Assembly (NCBI GenBank): GCA_021777475.1
Contig: JAJYDM010000004.1
Location: 1-54,155 of the forward strand
Source of the DNA: Actinomycetes bacterium
GTDB taxonomy: Bacteria; Actinomycetota; Acidimicrobiia; Acidimicrobiales; Acidimicrobiaceae
Length of the DNA: 54,155 bases
Reading direction: 5' to 3'
In this document: positions 1 through 8,233 of the stretch, in pieces
Position numbering within the stretch: position 1 is the first letter of the stretch
Layout of the letters: each line of letters starts with the position of its first letter
Position numbers and translations under genes: made by a program
Notes under the pieces: generated by a model
Told to the model about the DNA's origin: nothing
Seen by the model: the letters and a program-made list of their open reading frames with translations, nothing else
Database searches by the model: none

Positions 1-1
1 G

Positions 2-2236
2 CTCGAATATAGGTCCTGGACAGAAATCTCGGTGAGTTTCGACGCACTTCATCTCGAAAATGGAGCGTCACTCCTACTCATCCTGAATGGCTTGCCAGCC
101 GAAATCCCCACCAAAGATCGGGCCCGTGGCAAGAACAAAGAGGCAGTTGAGGTCAAGTCAAAAACGGTGTTGTTTACTGAGCTAAAGAAAAATAAGTTCA
201 TCGGATTTATCCCTCCGGGGAGGTATCGCTCAATCCAACTGGCATTTGGCAATGCCGGTGCCTCCTTCACCAGCATTGAGCTTGAAAGCAGACGCTCCAG
301 TCGAATCCTTGCATCTCGGAATTTCGCGTTAACCACAGCGCATAGAATTGCCTCCTTGGCATATTCCCCTAATCCAGAAACTGTTCGACGGTTCAAGAGT
401 GCTGCTCATTCAGTTACCTCACTCCTTGCCAGCCTCAAAGACGATGCGATTGGTGTAAAACCCCTCGAAGAGATCCCTGATGGCCCGTATGGCCTTGAGG
501 ATTACGACATTTGGTTTGGCAAGAACTGCTCAATCGGAGCCAAGGAGGAGATCTTTGCAGACTATTTCCTCTCAACCTTTTTACTCAAACCGCTGGTATC
601 AGTTGTTCTTGGGGTCCGCGACGCCGATCCACTCCGCCTTGCAGCAACGGTACATTCCGTGCTGGACCAACTTTACGATCATTTTGAATTGATCGTGTCA
701 GATGCCGGATCCACATCGGAAAAGACCCTCAACTACCTTGCACAATTAGAGAACTCTGACCCTAGGATCAGGGTCCTACGACATAACGACATTCACGAGA
801 TTTCCTATGCCGTCAATCAGGCGATCACTGCGAGTCGGGGGGACTTCGTCGCGTTTGTAAATCAAGAAGATCTGCTAAATCGAGATGCCCTCTTTTGGCT
901 GGTGGAGAAGATCAATGAGTGGCCTGGAACGGAACTTGTTTATTCGGATGAAGACTACATAGACACAGATAATCGTTTTATATTGCCCCACTTCAAATCC
1001 GACTGGAATCTGTTACTCCTGAGTGGCTACAACTACGTGGGACATATCGTCATGACGAGTGTCAGAATTGCGAAAGCCCTGAAGCTGCGCGGTGGAGCGG
1101 AAAGTGCCCAAAGCTACGATTTCCTCCTCAGGGCAGCTTTGCAGATTGATGAGAAAAACGTCAAACACGTTCCCAGAATTCTCTACCACAAGCAACTAAC
1201 ACGGCATCCGCAAAATCTTCAGCCACCTGTCCTGGAGAGCGACAACATGAGCCGTTATGACGTGCTCGAGGAGTTTCTAAGTTCATGGAGTCCTGGTGCC
1301 AGGATAGATCGCAATCCCGACTCATTCAGTAACCGTGTTCATTTTCCGGTTCCTGAACCTGCACCACAAGTCGCAATCATAATTCCCACACGTGATACAC
1401 CCGAAGTGCTCGAGCGGTGCATAAATTCGCTTGTCAACTTCACCAAGTACTCAAATTACAGCATCCACATAATCGATAATCAATCCGTGGAGCCTAGAAC
1501 CCTGGCATTCTTTGAGGAACTCAAAGTGCTACACAAGGCCGAAATTCACACCTACGATAAGCCGTTCAACTATTCGGATATGCACAACTGGCTGATTGAT
1601 CAACTTGACAGCGAATTCATTTGCCTGCTTAACAACGATACCGAGATCATTGAACCGAACTGGCTTACTGAACTGGTCTCACTTGTCTCTCTTCCTGGAT
1701 TTGGTGCAGCGGGATCGCTGCTCCTCTATCCGGACCGGTCGATTCAGCACGCCGGCGTGACCCTAGGCATTAGCGGTATAGCAGCCCACATAGGCGTTGG
1801 AGACGCCTCGGATGACCCAGGTTACTATTCCAGGAACCTTCTGCCACAAGAACTTTCCGCGGTCACTGCAGCTTCCCTTTTGATCAAGCGCAAGCTTTAT
1901 CAACTGGTTGGTGGAATGAATGCCGAAAGACTTCCCATATCATTCAACGATGTTGACCTCTGCCTAAAACTGCGTGCGTCAGGACACAAAATCGCATGGA
2001 CACCGCACTCGCGTCTGATCCACCACGAGTCCAAAAGTCGTGGTATGGACTACGAGAATGAGTTAAAGAAGTTGCGTGCTGCGGGAGAGTTGAGTTACTG
2101 CGCATTGAAGTGGAGATCAGAAATCATGAACGATCCCTACTACAACCCCAATTTCGATCTTGAGTCCGATCCATATCTGATGCTGGCAAGTCTGCCCAGA
2201 CTCGAGCTCACGCTAAAACCATATAACAAGACCTAG
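2..2236 (+). CDS. Two-domain family 2 glycosyltransferase (5' end outside window)
   Basis: Probably transfers sugars from nucleotide-sugars to a cell-surface polysaccharide on the cytoplasmic side of the membrane. Numbering from the first in-window GTG (base 32), a first GT-A domain spans about residues 188-340 (VSVVLGVRD, later SDEDYID). A second spans about 450-690 (AIIIPTRDT, LNNDTEI, FNDVDLCLKL, HHESKSRG), the hallmark of O-antigen and rhamnan-type GT2 proteins. The frame is open back to base 2 with no ribosome binding site before the GTG, so the true start most likely lies upstream and the gene is partial. It converges with DUF501, whose stop lies 28 bp away. Family assignment is firm; the sugar donor and acceptor are unknown. 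Confidence 0.85.
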   Translation, partial: LEYRSWTEISVSFDALHLENGASLLLILNGLPAEIPTKDRARGKNKEAVEVKSKTVLFTELKKNKFIGFIPPGRYRSIQLAFGNAGASFTSIELESRRSSRILASRNFALTTAHRIASLAYSPNPETVRRFKSAAHSVTSLLASLKDDAIGVKPLEEIPDGPYGLEDYDIWFGKNCSIGAKEEIFADYFLSTFLLKPLVSVVLGVRDADPLRLAATVHSVLDQLYDHFELIVSDAGSTSEKTLNYLAQLENSDPRIRVLRHNDIHEISYAVNQAITASRGDFVAFVNQEDLLNRDALFWLVEKINEWPGTELVYSDEDYIDTDNRFILPHFKSDWNLLLLSGYNYVGHIVMTSVRIAKALKLRGGAESAQSYDFLLRAALQIDEKNVKHVPRILYHKQLTRHPQNLQPPVLESDNMSRYDVLEEFLSSWSPGARIDRNPDSFSNRVHFPVPEPAPQVAIIIPTRDTPEVLERCINSLVNFTKYSNYSIHIIDNQSVEPRTLAFFEELKVLHKAEIHTYDKPFNYSDMHNWLIDQLDSEFICLLNNDTEIIEPNWLTELVSLVSLPGFGAAGSLLLYPDRSIQHAGVTLGISGIAAHIGVGDASDDPGYYSRNLLPQELSAVTAASLLIKRKLYQLVGGMNAERLPISFNDVDLCLKLRASGHKIAWTPHSRLIHHESKSRGMDYENELKKLRAAGELSYCALKWRSEIMNDPYYNPNFDLESDPYLMLASLPRLELTLKPYNKT

Positions 2237-2263
2237 CTATCAGAGGCAGGCAAAAAAATCGGT

Positions 2264-2722
2264 TCAGCTCGATTGTAGTCGGGTTGCTCGAATCTCTTCG
2301 AGAGTCCATAACCCAACTGGATCATTTCCACCCACCAGTTGCCAGGCTACATGGGCATGCAGACACTTGACCCCAATACGTGTTCCACCGACACCGCCAT
2401 ACGGCCTTATTCCAGAGTAGTCATCTGGTATTTTGGAGTCTCTGCGGTGTCGATAACGCTCATGGGAATCCGCGACTGCCTGCAGGTCGATGTGAGTATC
2501 GGCCCATTTGACTCCCCCACGTGACTCCACTCTGGATACCTCTTGACGCAATTCCTTACCCAGAAGCCAAAAAATCGTTGGCATTGGAGTACCGTCCTCC
2601 AAAATCGGTGATGTTTCCAATACCAGTGGTTCGCCGTCAAGGTCATAAAGGCACACAGACCAGGGGCCTTTTGGCTTTCTGCCAAGAAGCCTTTCGACTG
2701 CCTTTGCTTCGGTTTCAACCAT
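2264..2722 (-). CDS. DUF501 family protein
   Basis: Conserved actinobacterial protein of unknown biochemical role. The region GVGGTRIGVKCLHAH...GGNDPVG (about residues 110-140) is the DUF501 signature. The frame opens with TTG-AAG-ATG directly after the coxG stop; I chose the ATG at 2722, though the TTG at 2728 is possible. In mycobacteria and relatives this gene follows eno and the FtsB/DivIC gene and precedes ppx. Here it is the last gene of the cox operon, some 12 kb from eno-divIC. That suggests the cox block was inserted between divIC and DUF501, and that DUF501 is now co-transcribed with coxG. No catalytic motif was recognised. Confidence 0.85.
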   Translation of the reverse strand: MVETEAKAVERLLGRKPKGPWSVCLYDLDGEPLVLETSPILEDGTPMPTIFWLLGKELRQEVSRVESRGGVKWADTHIDLQAVADSHERYRHRRDSKIPDDYSGIRPYGGVGGTRIGVKCLHAHVAWQLVGGNDPVGLWTLEEIRATRLQSS

Positions 2723-2728
2723 CTTCAA

Positions 2729-3451
2729 CTAACTCTTGTGCGCCCGCCGGACCTTGTTCTTCCGCCTGCGCCGCCCAAGCAAGAACAGGACCAGGATGGC
2801 TGCACCCAAGCCACCTGGGACTAACCGTTTTTTAAGTGAGCTGCCAGCCATGTTGAGAAGGTCAACTGGTTCAGCCTCCTTATGGGCTATCTTCCTTGGG
2901 CCTTCACTTGTGGCCGCAGCGGCTTGGGAACTGTTCCCGGCCTCAATCGGCACCTCCTGCTTGGCCTCTGTCGACGTGGTCGCTTGGGCAGGTGAAGGTT
3001 GAACGTCATGTTCGATCAACTCCTCAAGCGAGTTCACGAACTGACCCATTAGTTTCGAAGAGACGTCCGAAAGGACTCCGCGTCCGAACTGAGCAACCCT
3101 ACCAGTAATGGCAAGATCTGTCGTCACCTTTACCTTGGTCTTATCACCATCCTCCACCAGTTCGGCTGTGATAGTCGCGGATGCATTGCCTTGACCCTTA
3201 GTATCCCTGCCTTCGGCCTTCAGCACGGCCTTATGAGTGGCATGGTCCATCTCGACGAAGCTCGCCTTCCCCTTATAAGAAGCCACGATCGGGCCGACTT
3301 TAACCTTAACCGAACCGGAGTAGGTCTCACCATCGATCTCCTCAAGGGCGGCCCCAGGAAGACATGGCGCGATCTTTTCGATATCCGTCAAAATCCTCCA
3401 TGCCTTTTCAATCGGTAACGCAACGGAAAACTCATTCAAAAGCTGTTCCAC
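2729..3451 (-). CDS. coxG: CoxG-like SRPBCC protein with C-terminal membrane anchor
   Basis: CoxG proteins are needed for maturation or membrane attachment of aerobic CO dehydrogenase-type enzymes. Residues 1-150 form an SRPBCC/CoxG fold (start MEQLLNEFSVALP, then CLPGAALEEIDGETYSGSVKVKVGP). A low-complexity linker follows (about 150-205), then one hydrophobic segment (about 213-227, LGAAILVLFLLG) and a basic RRRRKNK tail that would lie in the cytoplasm. The start is GTG with GGAGG about 10 nt upstream, overlapping the end of the mocA-like gene by 16 nt. The protein probably tethers the hydroxylase or its maturation factors to the membrane (inference from the family). Confidence 0.85.
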   Translation of the reverse strand: MEQLLNEFSVALPIEKAWRILTDIEKIAPCLPGAALEEIDGETYSGSVKVKVGPIVASYKGKASFVEMDHATHKAVLKAEGRDTKGQGNASATITAELVEDGDKTKVKVTTDLAITGRVAQFGRGVLSDVSSKLMGQFVNSLEELIEHDVQPSPAQATTSTEAKQEVPIEAGNSSQAAAATSEGPRKIAHKEAEPVDLLNMAGSSLKKRLVPGGLGAAILVLFLLGRRRRKNKVRRAHKS

Positions 3452-4008
3452 TTGATTAAATCCTCCAAGGTATCAATGTCACGTGGATCCCCCATGCAAT
3501 CCACTTCTTCCACCAGCTCTGGATATGCTCTGAATAGAGTTCTAGCCCCTTCATCACCTGATCGAGGCAGCAGATCCCATACCGAGCTGTCAAGTCTGAC
3601 TGGGTTCCTTCTTTGTCCATGATAGGTCGCAACCGCTATCGGTCGATCACTTGACTCCGCTACTGCCATCCAACTGCTACTTAGAATTCCGGGCTGATCT
3701 CCCAGCCCAACAACAACGCTTTCGACTCCTAATTTTCTTGCAACATCTATTCCGCACTGTAACGATGATGCCATACCATTGCTCCAGTTGGGATTGTGCA
3801 CATGAATTACTCCGGTGGTCAAATAGGGGCCAACATCGACGGCTCCGTCAACCACAATATTGAACTCGAACCCGGCCCCCAACAGCGCCGCCAGAGACAT
3901 GGAGATCACGGTCGAATCATCCAAAGGATAAACAAGCTTATTCACTTTGCCATGAAACCGGCGACCTTCGCCACCACATAAAAGCAATCCGGAGGTGGTC
4001 AATTCCAA
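3436..4008 (-). CDS. MocA-like molybdenum cofactor cytidylyltransferase
   Basis: NTP-transferase fold of the MobA/MocA type, expected to convert Mo-molybdopterin to the dinucleotide (MCD) cofactor used by xanthine oxidase-family enzymes. The N-terminal LLLCGGEGRRFHGKVNK is the nucleotide-binding loop, and GLGDQPG (about residues 120-126) is the acidic metal site typical of MocA. At 190 aa its length is normal for the family. The TTG start abuts the TGA stop of the upstream XdhC gene. Its place inside the cox operon fits dedicated cofactor supply for CoxL. A GlmU/IspD-type activity is less likely because of the context. Confidence 0.8.
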   Translation of the reverse strand: MELTTSGLLLCGGEGRRFHGKVNKLVYPLDDSTVISMSLAALLGAGFEFNIVVDGAVDVGPYLTTGVIHVHNPNWSNGMASSLQCGIDVARKLGVESVVVGLGDQPGILSSSWMAVAESSDRPIAVATYHGQRRNPVRLDSSVWDLLPRSGDEGARTLFRAYPELVEEVDCMGDPRDIDTLEDLIKWNSF

Positions 4009-5259
4009 TCACGTTCTGTCGTGGATTGAACCATCTGTGGTACTCAATGATACAGCTGACCGGCCAGTCCTCTTAGAAATAATTTCAGCACAAATCGAGA
4101 TTGCCGTCTCCTCGGGAGTCCGAGCCGCAATATCGAGACCAATCGGTCCCGAAACCCTTTTTTCAAGAGTCTCTAAAGGAATCCCTCTCGCAATTAAGCG
4201 CTCTGTTCTCTCCCTGTGAGTCCGACGGGAACCCATCGCACCGATGTAGCCGACCTTGCTCTGCAGCGCTTTCTGAATGGCAGGAATATCAAACTTTGGA
4301 TCGTGAGTCAGTACGCAAATTGCGTCACGTTCGCTCAACGAGTCCAAGTAATTATTCAAATATCGATCTGGCCAATCGACAACCACCTCATCGGCCATTG
4401 GAAATCTATCCTGCGTGGCGAAAATAGGTCGGGCATCGCAAACGGTGACCCTGTATCCAAGTACTTTCGCCACCCGCACTAGGGCCGCGGTGAAATCCAC
4501 CGCTCCGAAAATGATCATCCTTGGAGGAGGAGCGAACACTTCAAGAACCACTCCCACCTCCTGGTGTCGGGCCTGACCATTGCGGCCATAATGACGCAGG
4601 TCGGTTCTCCCAACAGCCAATGCACCAAGTGAATCGCGTATTACGACTAGGTCGAGATCATCCCTTCCCAGCGAGCCGGTGTGAGTACCATCCTCATATA
4701 CCAACATCGACGCACCCAAGACTGGAAGTTCCCCACTTAGTGAAAATGCATCCCTTCCCTCAGGTGAAATTTCGCTTATCTCATAATCGCCGGCCTTAGC
4801 TGGATTTAGGGAACTCACGGTGACCCAAACGAAGGGACGCTCATTCTGTATATTTTCCTCGAGTTCGTCATAGAAATCAGGAAGATCCGGGTCAATCAAT
4901 ATGTGCAGTGTGCCCCCACATGTCAGTCCCACCGCAAAAGCCTCGTCGTCAGAGTATCCAAATGTTTGTATCGTTGGACAGCCGATTGCCTCCGGGTCAA
5001 CGCCACCAAGATCACCCATGGCAAAGGTGAAGCCCCCAGCGGGCATCGAAGACACGCCCATGATCTTAAGCGCCTCGGTCACAACCGCGCCTTCGACACA
5101 ACCTCCAGACACTGATCCGGCGACCTCTCCAACGTCAGATACAGCCATAGTTGCGCCAATATCACGGGGACCCGAACCCTCGATCCCAACCACGCGCGCG
5201 ATTGCCACTCGTTTTCCCTGGCTGCGCCATCGGTCAATATCTGACAGAATCTCTCTCAT
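4009..5259 (-). CDS. coxF: XdhC/CoxF family molybdenum-enzyme maturation factor
   Basis: XdhC-like proteins bind molybdenum cofactor, promote its sulfuration and insert it into xanthine dehydrogenase-type apoenzymes. The N-terminal half has the XdhC/CoxI motif (EGSGPRDIGATMAVS, about residues 27-41; GSVSGGCVEGAV, about 48-59). The C-terminal half is the XdhC_C Rossmann domain (MIIFGAVDFTAALVRVA, YIGAMGSRRTH). The ATG overlaps the coxE stop by 4 nt (ATGA), implying translational coupling. At 416 aa it is on the long side for the family, because both domains and a middle segment are present. Confidence 0.88.
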   Translation of the reverse strand: MREILSDIDRWRSQGKRVAIARVVGIEGSGPRDIGATMAVSDVGEVAGSVSGGCVEGAVVTEALKIMGVSSMPAGGFTFAMGDLGGVDPEAIGCPTIQTFGYSDDEAFAVGLTCGGTLHILIDPDLPDFYDELEENIQNERPFVWVTVSSLNPAKAGDYEISEISPEGRDAFSLSGELPVLGASMLVYEDGTHTGSLGRDDLDLVVIRDSLGALAVGRTDLRHYGRNGQARHQEVGVVLEVFAPPPRMIIFGAVDFTAALVRVAKVLGYRVTVCDARPIFATQDRFPMADEVVVDWPDRYLNNYLDSLSERDAICVLTHDPKFDIPAIQKALQSKVGYIGAMGSRRTHRERTERLIARGIPLETLEKRVSGPIGLDIAARTPEETAISICAEIISKRTGRSAVSLSTTDGSIHDRT

Positions 5260-6374
5260 TTGGCTATCACCTCAGCAAGCTGGACAAGTGACCGAAGTGA
5301 ATGTCCCTCAACGAAATCGCTCACGTATGGCAGCGCAGCCGACATTCCTCGGGCAAGTGGCGCATAACCAGGAGTGTGCTTGAGTGGATTCACCCAGATT
5401 ATCCTCTGAGCAACACGTCTCAACCTGGCCATCTCACGTGATACTAATTCTGGTTCGCCCCTATCCCATCCATCAGACATGATTACCACGACCGCGCCCC
5501 TAGCCATTCCTCGAATGCCAAAACGCTCATTGAACTCCAGCAATGCCTCCCCTATACGGGTACCACCTGACCAGTCTTTCACAGCCTGGCCCGCCCTTGA
5601 CAGCGCCACGTCAGGATCCTTCCAATCCAGCTCCCTGGTTATTCGCGTCAGACTGGTGCTGAAAGTGAAGGCTTCCACCCTTATTCCACCGATCACCGCC
5701 GAATGCAAGAAACGAATCATTGCCCTTGCATATGGGTCCATGGAACCAGAAATATCGCATAAAAGCACGATTCTCCTTGGCCGCTCCCCATGATTCCGAT
5801 GCCGTACGCGTACCGGCTCGCCATGATGCGATATCGCTTCCTTTGCGGTTTTTCGGATATCAATGGGCCCCTTGCGCGACCGCGATGAGACCATTCTGGT
5901 GGTATGCCGCCGGGGCACAACCAAAGCAATCCTGTCCATTGCCTTAGCAGCCTCTTCCAGCTCTGCCACCGTGCACTTCGCAAAATCCTTGCTCGCCAGG
6001 ACCTCGGCCCCTGAAAATTTTAGGCGCATTGTAAGGTCCGGCTGGAACTCCTCCCATAACTCCTCCGAGTCCGGGAGCGGTTCATCGTCAGCAGAATCAA
6101 CTTCTATGGCGACTTTAAGTTCATCTGCTGCCATCTCAAATGAATCTGCCCGGTGTAAAAGCCACCATAAATCGAAACAGATGTTTAGAACCGCAAAATC
6201 CTCCGGTCTGGAAATCAGAGTAGCCTTTGCGCAAATGTAAACGCTCTCCCTTGACTCAACACCTAGGATCCCGAGAGACTTGGCAAACCAAGCGACCCGA
6301 TCGGTTGGAACTCCGATTCCAGCGCCTCTAAGCACCCTCGCAAACCCAACAGCTGCTCTAGTGAAATCCTGCAC
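5256..6374 (-). CDS. coxE: CoxE, von Willebrand factor A domain protein
   Basis: Works with the AAA+ ATPase CoxD in maturation of the Mo/Cu or Mo active site of CO dehydrogenase-like enzymes. The C-terminal VWA domain holds a metal-ion-dependent adhesion site (DISGSM, about residues 211-216; then GGTRIGEAL and MSDGWDRGEPE). The N-terminal ~200 residues match the CoxE family region. The GTG start lies 7 nt after the coxD stop, and the stop overlaps xdhC. The MoxR-VWA gene pair next to coxSLM is the standard arrangement, so the assignment is strong. Confidence 0.9.
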   Translation of the reverse strand: MQDFTRAAVGFARVLRGAGIGVPTDRVAWFAKSLGILGVESRESVYICAKATLISRPEDFAVLNICFDLWWLLHRADSFEMAADELKVAIEVDSADDEPLPDSEELWEEFQPDLTMRLKFSGAEVLASKDFAKCTVAELEEAAKAMDRIALVVPRRHTTRMVSSRSRKGPIDIRKTAKEAISHHGEPVRVRHRNHGERPRRIVLLCDISGSMDPYARAMIRFLHSAVIGGIRVEAFTFSTSLTRITRELDWKDPDVALSRAGQAVKDWSGGTRIGEALLEFNERFGIRGMARGAVVVIMSDGWDRGEPELVSREMARLRRVAQRIIWVNPLKHTPGYAPLARGMSAALPYVSDFVEGHSLRSLVQLAEVIAK

Positions 6375-6381
6375 GGCTCAG

Positions 6382-7329
6382 CTATCCCTCTGTCGCACGT
6401 TTCACTGCGGAGCGCACCAGATCGCTGATTGAACTCGACCTGACACGTTCAGAATCTTCTTTGTACTTCAATACACTCCCCAGAGTCTCTTCAACCAACC
6501 GATCATTGAGTTCCATCACACCTAAGATCGCCAGAGACTGTGCCCAATCGATAGTCTCCGCCACCCCGGGCGGTTTGAATAGGCCCATTGTCCGGAGCCC
6601 CTCCACCATGGCTGCAACCTGACGGGCAAGGGTGACACCAACCTGCGGAGCCCGCAAATTGACAATTTCCACTTCCCGTTCAAAAGTCGGATGTTCAACC
6701 CAACAGTACAGGCATCTCCTTTTCAAGGCATCGTGGACATCTCGGGTCCGATTTGACGTGATCACCACTATCGGTGGCACTGCCGCTCTGATCTGACCAA
6801 GCTCGGGAATCGTCACAGAGTATTCGGACAATACCTCCAGTAGGAAGGCTTCGAACTCGTCATCAGCTCTATCGAGCTCATCGATCAAAAGTACCGGCGG
6901 CCTTCCACTAGGAGCCGATAGAGCTGTAAGAATGGGCCGCTTCAGAAGGAACCTCTCACCATAGAGTTCGTGTTCCAGCGCTTCAATGCTTGGATGCCCA
7001 CCCGCGCCGGTGGTTGTCTCTGCTGCCCTCAAGTGCAGTAGCTGTTTGGAGTAGTCCCATTCATATAGCGCCTGGGAAACGTCGATGCCCTCATAGCACT
7101 GGAGACGTATCAGCTCCGTCCCAAGCCATCGGGACAGCGCTTTGGCCACCTCAGTCTTTCCCACTCCGGCCTCTCCTTCAAGAAAGAGAGGCCTGGCAAG
7201 CGCCAATGAAAGAAATATCGTCGTTGACAGAGTCTCATCCGCCAAGTACTCATAGTCAGCTAGCTTCGCCTGAAGCTCCGCAGGTGAGGTCACGCCAAAA
7301 GGCTTGTTATTGATGCTCGAGAACGACAA
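6382..7329 (-). CDS. coxD: CoxD, MoxR-type AAA+ ATPase
   Basis: AAA+ chaperone of the MoxR class that, with CoxE, remodels the CO dehydrogenase-type active site after cofactor insertion. Walker A is GEAGVGKTEVAKAL (about residues 55-68), Walker B is LLIDELDRADDEFE (about 146-159), and the sensor region is VVITSNRTRDVHDALKRR. The TTG start is preceded by GGAG at 8 nt spacing. At 315 aa it is typical. It sits between coxM and coxE, separated from coxM by 70 nt. Confidence 0.9.
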   Translation of the reverse strand: MSFSSINNKPFGVTSPAELQAKLADYEYLADETLSTTIFLSLALARPLFLEGEAGVGKTEVAKALSRWLGTELIRLQCYEGIDVSQALYEWDYSKQLLHLRAAETTTGAGGHPSIEALEHELYGERFLLKRPILTALSAPSGRPPVLLIDELDRADDEFEAFLLEVLSEYSVTIPELGQIRAAVPPIVVITSNRTRDVHDALKRRCLYCWVEHPTFEREVEIVNLRAPQVGVTLARQVAAMVEGLRTMGLFKPPGVAETIDWAQSLAILGVMELNDRLVEETLGSVLKYKEDSERVRSSSISDLVRSAVKRATEG

Positions 7330-7399
7330 TACTAAGACTCCAAGTCTCTGTGATACAGCACATTACTAGCCTAGGCCATGCCGCTCAGTATCAGAATCA

Positions 7400-8215
7400 C
7401 TATCCAAGAGCTTCAGCAAGGGCCCTTTTAACCAATACTTCAGCAAGATGCCTACGATAATCTGAAGAGGCATTCAGATCTGAAGGCGGGTCGAGTCCAT
7501 CGCTCGCTCTGCCACTGGCAACCTCGATTGAGGCACCGTCAGCCAATGCGGCTTCCACGGCAGTTGCGCGTAGCGGGGTGGGTCCCATGTTAATAAGCGA
7601 TATCCTGGTATGACCATTATTCACCGCGACGACGCCAACAATCGCCCAGTCCTGTGCTCTCCTATTGAACTTCTGAAACGACCAGCCTCCGCTAAACTTT
7701 GGCACCCTAATCTCGGTTAGTAGTTCATCTGAGCCAAGTACCGTCTCCAGAAATCCAACGAAGAACTCTGATGCCGGAACCACCCGCTCCCCTCTCAAAC
7801 CCGTCAGAACCAATTTGGCATCCAAGGCAAGCACCGCTGCAGGCAAATCGCTGGCACCATCTCCGTGAGAAATTGAACCGCCAATTGTGCCGCGGTGACG
7901 GACCGCGGGATCCCCCACCTTTGACGCCACGTATGGCAGGATCGGCACGGCAGACTTTAGAAGATGCGAATTCTGAACATCGTGGTGACGGGTCAGCGCT
8001 CCTATTGCGACGTAGTCACCCTTGTCTTCGATATAGGAGAGATCAGTTAATGACCCAATATCAACAATCATGCTGGGACTGGCCAAACGCAGTTTCATTA
8101 GCGGCAGCAGAGAGTGGCCACCAGCCAACAACTTGGCATCGTCGACAGAAGAAAGTATTGATATTGCATCTGCCACAGAAGTGGCCTTCGCATAATCAAA
8201 TGAAGCTGGAAACAT
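7400..8215 (-). CDS. coxM: CoxM-like FAD-binding medium subunit
   Basis: Flavoprotein subunit that passes electrons from the [2Fe-2S] clusters of CoxS to the quinone pool or another acceptor. The first FAD motif is AGGHSLLPLMKLRL (about residues 32-45) and the second is TIGGSISHGDGASDLPA (about 110-126). The C-terminal CO_deh_flav domain follows. The ATG has TTAGGAG upstream at 5 nt spacing and follows coxL by 18 nt. At 271 aa it is slightly short compared with the usual ~285. The cox order S-L-M differs from the M-S-L order of classical form I operons. Confidence 0.9.
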   Translation of the reverse strand: MFPASFDYAKATSVADAISILSSVDDAKLLAGGHSLLPLMKLRLASPSMIVDIGSLTDLSYIEDKGDYVAIGALTRHHDVQNSHLLKSAVPILPYVASKVGDPAVRHRGTIGGSISHGDGASDLPAAVLALDAKLVLTGLRGERVVPASEFFVGFLETVLGSDELLTEIRVPKFSGGWSFQKFNRRAQDWAIVGVVAVNNGHTRISLINMGPTPLRATAVEAALADGASIEVASGRASDGLDPPSDLNASSDYRRHLAEVLVKRALAEALG

Positions 8216-8233
8216 GGAGACTCCTAACTCGAC